Source of the DNA: Sebastes aleutianus | Taxonomy: Eukaryota; Chordata; Actinopteri; Perciformes; Sebastidae | DNA length: 64,000 nucleotides | Reading direction: 5' to 3' | NCBI GenBank assembly: GCA_916700875.1 | Contig: CAKAKS010000034.1 | Coordinates: forward strand, 15,648,695 to 15,712,694 | Shown: in pieces, positions 48,968 to 58,851 of the stretch | Layout: every line of letters starts with the position of its first letter | How positions within the stretch are numbered: the stretch's first letter is position 1 | Position numbers and translations under genes: made by a program | The notes under the pieces: generated by a model | Seen by the model: the letters and a program-made list of their open reading frames with translations, nothing else | Told to the model about the DNA's origin: nothing | Databases searched by the model: none

Positions 48968-51133
48968 GTAGATACATTATGAAAACAAACACATTTGCCA
49001 TTAACACTTCAACCCAGCTGGAACCAGAGTAAACACCTCAGTGTAACGTTAGACAGCTAGCCTGCTAGCTAGCTTAGCTAACAACTTTTCATTCATTACA
49101 TTCATTAGAGCCTTTTCTTTGTTGCTAAGCTAACGGAGAGCTTTATTAACAAACAGTAGCGTGCTCAGTAGTGAGGTAACGTTGTCGTTGCTGTGTTTCT
49201 AGTCGTTCATTTCAGTGGAAGTGTAGTATTAAGAGTTGACAGCCTGGTTTGTTAGATTAGCTGGTTTAGCATCAATTTCCCTAAACAAGCTTATTTGCGT
49301 TACTATGCAACAAGACACTGAGGTGAGCGAGGCATCATCAGCTGTAACCAGCCAGTAAACCTTACATGTTAGCCTTATACCTTACTCCTTCACATATTTA
49401 GCAAAGGGTTAAATGCATTTTATATTTAGCCTTCAGTATATCATTTCTTCCTATATCTTGCTTGGTAATTTACTAGCAACAGAGTAGCTAGCTACTGATC
49501 AGGCTGTACTAGCGGGTGTGATTGGGTGTTTTGGAAACGACACATAGCTGGAGAATCAGATGAATTGGTGCTGCAGCTGAGGTGACAAGTTAGAGCCCCC
49601 TTTTCTTTACATTTTAACGTTTTTTATTCAGGTGTAAGAACAGCTTTTACACATAGAGAAAGGGTTTTTTTTTCTCTTGTGTACATAAGTTAATTATCTA
49701 GTGTGCACAGGTTATTTTATCTTGAATGCACAAGTTAATTACAGCTATAAGTAGTGCAAATATGACACATGAAAACAATCAAAACAAGAAAATAATAAGG
49801 GCAAAAAAAAAGGGCATGATGCATGAATCAGATGAATTGGTGCTGCAGCTGAGGTGACAAGTTAGAGCCCCCTTTTCTTAACATTTTAACGTTTTTTATT
49901 CAGGTGTAAGAACAGCATTTACACATAGAGAAAGGTGATTTTTTTCCTCTTGTGTACACAAGTTAATTATCTAATGCACAGGTTATTTTATCTTGAATGC
50001 ACAAGTTAATTATCTCATGTGCAAGCTATAAGCAGTGCAAATATGACATGAAAACAAGAAAAATAATAAGGGTAAAAAAAGGGCATGATGCATGAATAAG
50101 ATGAATTGGTGCTGCAGCTGAGGTGACAAGTTAGAGCCCCCTTTTCTTAACATTTTAACGTTTTTTATTCAGGTGTAAGAACAGCATTTACACATAGAGA
50201 AAGGTGATTTTTTTCCTCTTGTGTACACAAGTTAATTATCTAGTGTGCACAGGTTATTTTATCTTGAATGCACAAGTTAATTATCTCATGTGCAAGCTAT
50301 AAGCAGTGCAAATATGACACATGAAAACAATCAAAACAAGAAAATAATAAGGGCAAAAAAAAAGGGCATGATGCATGAATCAGATGAATTGGTGCTGCAG
50401 CTGAGGTGACAAGTTAAAGCCCCCTTTCCTAACATTTTTACGTTTTTATTCAGGTGTAAGAACAGCATTTACACATAGAGAAAGGTGATTTTTTTTTCTT
50501 GTGTACACAAGTTAATTATCTAGTGTGCACAGGTTATTTTATCTTGAATGCACAAGTTAATTATCTCATGTGCAAGCTATAAGCAGTGCAAATATGACAC
50601 ATGAAAACAAGAAAAATAATAAGGGCAAAAAAAGGGCATGATGCATGAATAAGATGAATTGGTGCTGCAGCTGAGGTGACAAGTTAAAGCCCCCTTTTCC
50701 TAACATTTTAACGTTTTTATTCAGGTTCTCTTGTGTACACAAGTTCATTATCATGTGGTTAACAACGCACAAGTTAATTATCTAGTGTGCACAGGTTATT
50801 ATCTTTAATGCACAAGTTAATTATCTCATGTGCAAGCTATAAGCAGTGCAATATTAAGAAAATTACAAAGACAGCCTTCTATCACCTGAAGAATATTAGC
50901 AAGAATTAGAGGACTGATGTCTCAGCAGGATTTGGAAAAACTAATCCATGCATTTTATAAACGATAAACTTTAATTTTAAACAAATACCTTATACCTTAC
51001 TCCTTCACCTATTTAGTTAAGGGTTAAATGCATTTTATATCACGTTTAGCCTTCAGTATATCATTTCTTCCTACATCTTGCTTGGCAATTGACCAGCAAC
51101 AGAATAGCTAGCTAACAACATCAGGCTGTACTA

Positions 51134-51415
51134 AGATAAGATATTCCTTTATTAGTCCCGCAGTGGGGACATTTGCAGTGTACAGCAGCAAAGGGGATAG
51201 TGCAAAAAACAAGATGCATCAGCTAACACAGTAAAAAAAACAAGAGCTAAACAAAGTGTAACAAAATATGAACCATTTAAATAGAAGGTAGTATAAAAAT
51301 AGGAGCAGTATATACAGTATTGACAATAAACAGACTATTAACAAAATTGCACAAGTGGAAAATTATATTGCACAGTGAGAATGAAATGAAATTCCACCTG
51401 AAAATATCAGGTTAT
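51134..51415 (-). mobile_element. LINE 3' fragment with 7 bp target duplication
   Basis: On the minus strand it ends '…ccccactgcgggactaataa' then AGG and a (TATCT)-like tail, as L2-type fish LINEs do. It is bracketed by TGTACTA (51,127-51,133 and 51,416-51,422). The uninterrupted target, ctgtactagcggg, survives in the duplicate at about 49,505, so the insertion boundaries are exact. Confidence 0.85.
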
Positions 51416-51889
51416 TGTACTAGCGGGTAACCTAACGTTAATACATGGACATAATAGCGTAGAAGTATATTCAAAATATCTAAATTTCTTTTATTGCATT
51501 GCAGATGCCTGTGTGATTCGTGTTTTGGAAACGACACATAGCTGGAGAATCAGATGAATTGGTGCTGCAGCTGAGGTGACAAGTTAAGCCCCCTTTTCCT
51601 AACATTTTTACCTTTTTATTCAGGTGTAAGAACAGCATTTATACATAGAGAAAGGTGATTTTTTTTTTTCTCTTGTGTACACAAGTTCATTATCGTGTGG
51701 GAACAAGTTAATTATCTTGAACGCACAAGTTAATTATCTAGTGTGCACAGGTTATTTTATCTTGAATGCACAAGTTAATTATCTCATGTGCAAGCTATAA
51801 TCAGTGCAAATATGACTCATGAAAACAATCAAAACAAGAAAATAATAAGGGCAAAAAAAAGGGCATGGGACATTGCATTGTACTATAGT

Positions 51890-52238
51890 CAGGGTCTGAA
51901 ATTAACCTTTTTCCTCACCTGCCACTGTCGCAGGTCACTGAACATTTCTACCGGCAACTCATTTTTTTTGTCTGCCACTTCTGAAATCTACGTAGAACTC
52001 TTTAAAATTGTAAACACTGAGTCAGTGGTACCAGACACTAGAATTTTGGAATACATCATGTAACCTTAATCCATGACTATATTTAATTTAGGCTTTAGAG
52101 TTGTTTTTTTAAAAATAATATTTCTTAATATAAGGAAAACCTGTCTGTCTTGGTGGCAGGTGACCTGACATTTTTACCTGCCACAGCCAACATTTACCCT
52201 GTTATTTGGCAGGTGGCAGGTGCTAATTTCATTCCCTG
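51890..52238. mobile_element. hAT-like MITE with ~26 bp inverted repeats
   Basis: Left end CAGGGTCTGAAATTAAC…CACCTGCCAC and right end (reverse-complemented) CAGGGAATGAAATTAGCACC TGCCAC form terminal inverted repeats. The element is 349 bp with no open frame. A target duplication is not obvious because the flanks derive from different parts of the host repeat. Confidence 0.7.
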
Positions 52239-52621
52239 CACATAGCGATAGGTGATTTTTTTTTCTCTTGTGTACACAAGTTCATTATCCTGTGGGAACA
52301 AGTCATTATCTTGAATGCAAAAGTTAATTATCTAGTTTGCACAGGTTATTATCTTGAATGCACAAGTTAATTATCTAATGTGCAAGCTGTAAGCAGTGCA
52401 AATATGACCCATCAAAACAATAAAAAATAATAAGGACATGGGACATTGCTTTGTACTATAGTGTTTGTGCATGTTTGTGAAAATCATTGTAACAAAATTA
52501 AAAAAAAAAAATATAAGACTGACATTTATAATTTATATCTCTCAAAATGCTAATAAATTCTGTGCTTTTTTTCCCCCCTTCCAGCTCAACTTGTCTCCCT
52601 GTCCGTCCGTCCGTCCGTGAA

Positions 52622-52657
52622 ATGGTGGTGATGATGGCGTTGATAATAAATGTGTGA
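52622..52657 (+). other. Short upstream ORF in the tbpl1 leader
   Basis: ATG at 52,622 (context GAAATGG, purine at -3 and G at +4) opens 11 codons (MVVMMALIINV) and stops with TGA at 52,655-52,657, 44 nt before the tbpl1 ATG. A (CCGT)n run precedes it. It would be present in any mRNA using the acceptor at 52,585. Confidence 0.5.
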
Positions 52658-52701
52658 GGAGAAAGTCCCTGTGGTCCTCTTGCTGCACCGCACACTTCCC
52701 C

Positions 52702-55553
52702 ATGGATTCCAGCAATGACGATGCACTTGATATCATTATCACCAATGTGGTGGCAACCTTCAGGACCAGGTGCCACCTCAACCTCCGCACCATTGCCTTA
52801 GAGGGAACCAATGTCATCTATAAGCCGGAAGTAGGGGTAAGGAAGACAAAGTCAAGGATATTCTACATGTAGATATAAAAAAAACAGCTCACCTTTATTT
52901 TGATTATGTACAGCTTTGCTGCATTTATGATATGAATCATGTTGGCAGCATTAAAGTTTTGACCACTTTTTATTTCTTAGAAAGTCCTAATGAAGCTTCG
53001 TAAGCCCAAGATAACAGCCTCAATCTGGTCCTCAGGGAAAATCATCTGCACTGGAGCAACAAGGTAGACACTCTGCACATGAAACACTCACACAAACCAT
53101 TAACTGTCTAGAAGTCAGTAAATAAAATCTGCAACTGCACATAACAAATGGAGTTTCTGTTGCCAAAGGCCCATTCATTTTCTCTGGTGAGAGAAATCTT
53201 GGCTGCTGATGTCTTGCTTGGCTTCAGCTGAATTTTTAAGCAAGATCCTCCATCAACTGCCAATAATGTCGGGGCATTACCATTTGTCTCCCCTGTCACA
53301 GATACAATGCTGACATTAGAGCTAGTGATTATCATTTTTGGCAAATCAGCCACTACAAACACACAGCACAGGGATGCCTTTGATTGTTGGTGCCCTGAAC
53401 TCTTAAGGTTGCCACTTTCTGTGTATGTGTTACGTCTCTTTTGCATACCAAACATACACAGTATGCATACCACGGTTATTCTGGTTTTCACTCTTTGCTC
53501 TCCTCTTTTGTACAGTGAGGATGACGCAAAGCGGGGTGCTCGCAGGTTAGCACGCGTTCTGCAGAAACTGGGCTTCAAGGTGAGCATAACTGTTGGTTAA
53601 CAGCATCATAACAGATGCCACTTTTTATTTTTATTTTAAAAACATGCAGAAACATGAATACCAATGCAGATATAGAGCTTATTATAATATCGGTTAAAGG
53701 TTTGCATTTCAGATTTTCTTACAATCCTGGTCTTATTGTCTTAGTTTTGGTTATTATGCCTGAAGGTTAGTATAATACGAGTCCATTTGTGCCAAGGAGG
53801 CTTAAAGGGATAGTTAGGGTGTTTTTCAATTGTGTTGTATGAGGTACTTATCCATAGTCAGTATATTACCTACCGTAGATGATGGTTGACTCGGCACGCC
53901 CCCAGTTTGGAGAAACAGACAGGAGTACCAGCAGCACGGGAGAATTTTTTTTTGCGGCAGTAGAGTCAAATGACACGTCAAACTCCCCATTTTATGGGAA
54001 CGTGCACAGAGCCTGAGGAAGAAAGTCTGGCTTAATGAAGACGGTTAATAACTGCCGTTGTGGTACCCATTATCTCTGTCTGGGGCTTTAGGCTTTGTTG
54101 AGCCCGCTAAGGCAAAGAAAGTCTGGCTCTGTTGACCTTGCTTCATGGTACACCCCTCAGGTCAACATGCAGATTAGCTGCTATTTGTAGTTTATATTTG
54201 CTTTTATTTCTGCAATAACTGGAGTGAGTACAAATGAGGCTAACTTACAGGTATATTTGCCAACACTAAGGCCATAAAGACCAAGATTGAAAGACCAGAG
54301 TTTTCCTTTTAATATGAAAGTATGTGCATATAAATACATTCATATGTGTGTGTGTTGTCTTTTCAGGTGAGGTTTTCAGCCTTCAAAGTTGTGAATGTCC
54401 TGGCAGTGTGCTCCATGCCGTTTGCAATCCACCTTATAGACTTTACCAAGAAGAACCGACCCATCGCCAGGTAACACAGTACTATACATCATCACACTAA
54501 TTAAAATCATCACCGTTATCAGAATCCAGAATCTGTCTGAGCAGTATTTAGAAATACTTCATTGTACTGATTGTTTCCCTCTGTAGCAGATCTTACCCCT
54601 CAGATGTCAGCCCAGAATCTCTTAAGTTCGATTATGCTCATTTTTTGGATCATTTGAGTTATAAATGTTGATCTCATAAGGAAAAATACAGATCACTGTC
54701 ATAACTACCTACCATTGTCATTTATTTTGATTTAGTTTAGCCTGAAAATGTTGCACTTTTTACTTGTAGTGATTCAATATTTGCAAGGACAGGATGACCT
54801 CTAGTGGTGGGAGCACTGGTCGGCACTTTAGTATGCATTTGGCACCACAAGCAGGCAGAATATGTTGGTGTAGTCAGCCTCTAATTCACTTGTTTATGTG
54901 ATAACATATGACGCACTGGCATCATGTAATACTCTCAAAGCTGTATACGTGCATGTTTTTTAGATATATGTGCTGAAAGCCTTTAATACTTAACCCTGTG
55001 TTTGTTTGTCAGTTATGAACCAGAGCTCCATCCTGCTGCCACGTACAGGATCAAACACATCAAGGCTACTGTACAGGTGTTCTCTACTGGCAGCATCACA
55101 GTTACAGGTAACTCTCACATTTGCATACCTACACGCACACATACAGACTAACCTCTCACCATCATTTACCAGAGGGCACAACAGCTTAAAGGATTGAGGT
55201 CACGTTGTCCTAATGCACTTTTATGCTCTGTTACAACCAGAAAAGAGGTTTGTAAATAACCCGATTCCTCAAGGATATTTACTCAGAGTGAAATAGTTTA
55301 TGCCCTCTTTGTATGTCGTGCGTTAGGCTGAACTTGACCCAAACAACTGCTGTGATCTGTGATTCTCCATTTTTTCTGTATGTTGTCTGGAGCTTTTTCT
55401 TGTTTATTGTACTCGAAGCTTATTCTTATGCTCTCATCCCACCCTCACTCCTCCCTATCCGATCGTTCAGGACCATGTGTGCAGAACGTGGCCACAGCTG
55501 TTGAGCAGATCTACCCGCTGCTGTTCGAGGTTCAGAAACCCCTCCGCAAATAA
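52702..55553 (+). CDS. tbpl1: TATA-box-binding protein-like 1 (TLF/TRF2/TRP)
   Basis: Join of 52,702-52,836, 52,981-53,063, 53,516-53,579, 54,367-54,470, 55,013-55,107 and 55,471-55,553: 187 residues, against 186 in human. All junctions are GT-AG with matching phase. The first coding exon starts at 52,585 after a strong pyrimidine tract and carries 117 nt of leader. The product is one bipartite TBP-like saddle. Repeat 1 (about 8-92) contains NVVATFRTRCHLNL, GTNVIYKPEVGKVLMKLRKP and IWSSGKIICTGA. Repeat 2 (about 98-180) contains FKVVNVLAVCSMPF, YEPELHPA and FSTGSITVTG, with VEQIYPLLFE near the end. The family binds TFIIA and TFIIB but not canonical TATA, and directs TATA-less promoters in development and spermiogenesis. 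It converges with slc2a12. Confidence 0.97.
53803..54180. mobile_element. Fish MITE in tbpl1 intron
   Basis: Starts 'taaagggatagttagggtgt' and contains 'tgtatgaggtacttatccat' and 'cacgcccccagtttggagaa', words of a very common fish interspersed repeat. The right boundary is unclear. It lies in the intron between 53,579 and 54,367, with the same transcript orientation unknown. Confidence 0.55.
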
Positions 55554-56569
55554 AAGAAGACGACGGAGGGAATGAAGGAAAAGAGGAGAGCCCGTCTGAT
55601 TCGTTTGTTACAAGTGAGGAAGCACCTTATCCTTGGATTTATTTGCTCGATTTTATCGCTACACAGCAACAGACACAAACTTTTAACACAATCAACGGAC
55701 TGGATGTCACCGGGATTTAAAAGAATCCCCTCAACAACCCTTGTCGGAGTTTTAAAACTTCCCTCTCACAAAAACATAGTTGTTGTTGTGGATTGTGTCG
55801 CTCTTGTGATTTTAACAGCCTAAACGTGCAAGTACATCTTTCAAACATCAGATTCTTCAGCGGAAACTACTCCTCGAAACCTGACTGACACTGAAGGGGG
55901 GAGGCAGTTATCTACTCTCGCTCTTTATGTGCTCTGGGTGTTTTTGCATGGACACAGAAAAAACAGTTTTACAACAGTCTAACTATTTCAATGACTAACT
56001 AGTTGTGACCATTGCGAAGAGTCAGTATGTGAAGACTAAGAAGCCTCAACTTTAACCCTATATACAAGAAGTCGTCCCATTTGCCACATTCTCTAGATCT
56101 CCGTCCATGGGTCGTTTGCAGACGCAAATACATGGCAACCACTGTATTACCCATATTTTTGCCCAAAGGGAAAAACAGCAGTCAAATCATAGACTGAGTC
56201 TTGACTGTTACACATGTACACACGGTAAGAGCAGGTCCTTAAGGAGATGCACATATCCACTCACAACACACAGTCATGATCTCTGATTTTAATAGTTGGT
56301 TTCTCACATTTCCTTACTTAGTTTGGTTGTCAGTTCACTATAAATGTGTAAACTGTGGCATTGGATCAGAATGCACACGCGTTATCTGATTTCATTTCTT
56401 GTCATTTCCTAAAAAAATACTTTTAAACACAATGCAAAGACGAAATAGTTTTTTTTCTTGGCTGGACAATGTACAGAATAAGCTCGATGTCCTACATTTT
56501 TTGGTATGTAATGAAAACGTTTGAAGGGTTCAGGTATATTTGATTTTTCAGGCAGTCCGTTGTTGAGCC

Positions 56570-56914
56570 ATAAGCTCCTTTCACACGGCCTGTTCAAGGC
56601 GGGAATGTTGCGCCGTTATTCCACCTCGCTGTTCTGTATGAAAGGTACGGAGATGGAAAGAGGGGAGAGAGTTGTTCCGCCGCTGAGCCGTCAGTGGAGG
56701 TAGTCGCAGAGCCGAGCCGATGGCAGGACTACACGCACACATGCTACACGCAGACGCTGTGTTTAATGTCACGCCCCTTTTGCTCCCCCGATGCGGGCGT
56801 GATGTATAAAATCGCACAACAGGGCGGTATTATGCCGCCATTGTTTTGTTCAGTGTGAAAAGCAAAGCTGGCGTAATGGCAGTATTGCGGAATCTCTGTG
56901 TGAAAGGGGCTATA
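56570..56914. mobile_element. MITE inside the presumed tbpl1 3' UTR
   Basis: Left end 'ataagctcctttcacacggc' and right end 'ctgtgtgaaaggggctatag' are inverted repeats (AGCYCCTTTCACAC). The interior is GC-rich with CpGs. About 345 bp, non-coding. Confidence 0.7.
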
Positions 56915-57345
56915 GACTCCCCTCACGCTTTTACTTAACTCAGCTACTGGTTAGAGAACTCATAATTACAAAGCAGCCAGTCTTCAGTTAACTCGTCACT
57001 GTCACTCATCGAGAGGTTTGGCAACACATTCATTTTCAATTTGTGAAGCAACGTACGACCACGCACAGTGTTGAAAGAGGACATGCCGACAGCATTAGCC
57101 AGTCTGAAAAACAAACCCCTTCACAGAATATCATTCTCCTAAACAACAAAAAACGACAGTTTAGTGTTTCTTTTAAATAGAAAACCCTAATGACAGGCAA
57201 CATAGATGTATGTATATAATAAAGGCATCTGATGGAAAAGATGTAGATAAAAAACATGTTGTCTCAAGTATGTGGGATGGACTTTTTGAACCAGTGTCAA
57301 CTGAACATTTGTGACACTTGTTCAGAATTTTGTATTTTGTATAAA

Positions 57346-57351
57346 AATAAA
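57346..57351 (+). terminator. tbpl1: Probable tbpl1 polyadenylation signal
   Basis: AATAAA followed by GGTTCATG, the last canonical hexamer before the convergent slc2a12 region. An alternative is at 57,218-57,223. Confidence 0.45.
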
Positions 57352-57370
57352 GGTTCATGATAAAACAAGG

Positions 57371-58851
57371 CCACCACAGGACTACTGTTCACTTCAACGT
57401 CCTCTCTTTTTTGTGTATGCGTGTCCTGATTACAGGTGGAGTGAAGCACTTTCAATGGGTTTTCAGTGTGACACAATACAAATGAAAAAAAGATAAGGAG
57501 ATGTATCAAAGTACAGATTAAAAAATGTGCAATTTTAATTGTTAACAAGTCCACACAAGTCATTCATTCTCACAGTAAAACATCCCACTCGTTAATCACC
57601 TAACTATAATTTTGGCATTACAGACGCAAGTAAAAAAAAAACAAAAAAAAAAAAAACACACACATCACTTTTCACTCTTCGTACACTACAGTACTAGTTA
57701 TACTATCTACTCAATATCACTACGAAACCTGATGAGTTTAATATTTCTTGTTGTTGAGGATTCAGCAGCCAGGCATAGCTTACAGTGAAACTGAGCGTGT
57801 TGATTCATCATCAGACACCAGAGAGACACCAGGCTCACCCTACTTAATGTAGATTACAGTGTGTTCCTTAGCATAACTGGTATGACTGGTTTGAGCCCTG
57901 TTGGTGTTTTTTGTTATTACATCACATATGACTGGTAATGGTCATGTTAAAGGTAGTAGTTTGCAATTCAAAGAATGTTACATACACAGACATTTGAAGT
58001 GATTAGCGTCTTTTTTTTTAGTACATCTTTGATTTGTCCATGATAGTCCAAAAAGCCAATCTTTACCAGCAGCAACAGCGACGCTGGTATTGTTTTCACG
58101 TTGTGAGTCTGTGTGTATGTAGGTGTGGACCTGGAAACACCTGCTGTAGCAGGAACTACCTCAGAAGCAGTTTTGAGTACTTTGCCAGGTGTTTACATTT
58201 CTGTCTGGGGACAGATTTTGTCAATGCAGTAGCATTGAAACTTTGTAAGATGCAGTAACAAAACATTACAGGTGCGTAGTTGAGATCAAAAAAAAAAAAA
58301 ATACCCCTTCCTGAATTATTGTAGCTGTATTCGTAGATAGGGAGGTAAAGAAAGAAGGGAACTAAATAAATATAACGACATTCAATCCCCATTGTTTACC
58401 TTTTTTGCTGCGTTTTAAAAAGCAAGAGTGAACCCTGAGATATCCTCATTTGAGCAAATTCACAAATACTTCTCAATTATTGAATTCTTTACTGCATATG
58501 TCATTTCCACCATCCCTCTCCTGTTGATTTGTTCCTTTACATACACACAGCATGTAGCAAGAAGGAACTTTAAAGACAGAGACATAATGATAGGAATTAG
58601 CTGGAACAGATGTAGGTGAGATATACGAGTTGTACCCCAGAGTCTTAACAGCGATACTATATCGTCCTTCTTGATCCTTTTACTATCGACTCTCCTTCAG
58701 GTGAGGTGTGCAGTTGTGGTCTGTTAAAAAAAAAAAAAGTCAAGATGTTTGCTGGAATCTCTGCTGTTGATCAGGCTCTCCTGAGAAATCCATTTCACAA
58801 ACCGGTTTACTAGATACATTGATAACATTAAAGTCATGTGGAAGCTGCCAT
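57371..58851 (-). other. slc2a12 3' UTR / convergent intergenic
   Basis: No exon is recognised. Long A tracts lie at about 57,631-57,656 and 58,288-58,301. On the minus strand ATTAAA variants occur near 57,736 and 57,533 and could end slc2a12, bringing its 3' end within 200-400 bp of the tbpl1 polyadenylation site. Confidence 0.4.

Larger units (their letters stand above)
49375..52430. repeat. Duplicated segment with ~280 bp tandem array in tbpl1 intron 1
   Basis: A unit beginning 'cagatgaattggtgctgcag' recurs at about 49,556, 49,830, 50,098, 50,386, 50,651 and 51,551, each with 'gtgtaagaacagc', 'tgtgtacacaagtt', 'gtgcacaggttatttta' and 'aataataagggcaaaa'. The preceding sequence at 49,375-49,560 ('ccttactccttcacatattt…tcagtatatcatttcttcct…cgacacatagctggagaatc') is itself repeated at 50,990-51,550. 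So a block of about 1.5 kb was duplicated, and the second copy was then broken by a LINE and a MITE. Confidence 0.85.
55554..57370 (+). other. tbpl1: tbpl1 3' untranslated region (inferred)
   Basis: No coding potential follows the tbpl1 stop. AATAAA signals occur at 57,218-57,223 and 57,346-57,351, giving a 3' UTR of roughly 1.7-1.8 kb if used. A 345 bp MITE sits inside it at 56,570-56,914. Confidence 0.5.

Noticed and set aside
53108..53587. 159-codon minus frame across a tbpl1 intron and exon
   Set aside because: It runs antisense through a confirmed tbpl1 exon (53,516-53,579) and shows no family motif.
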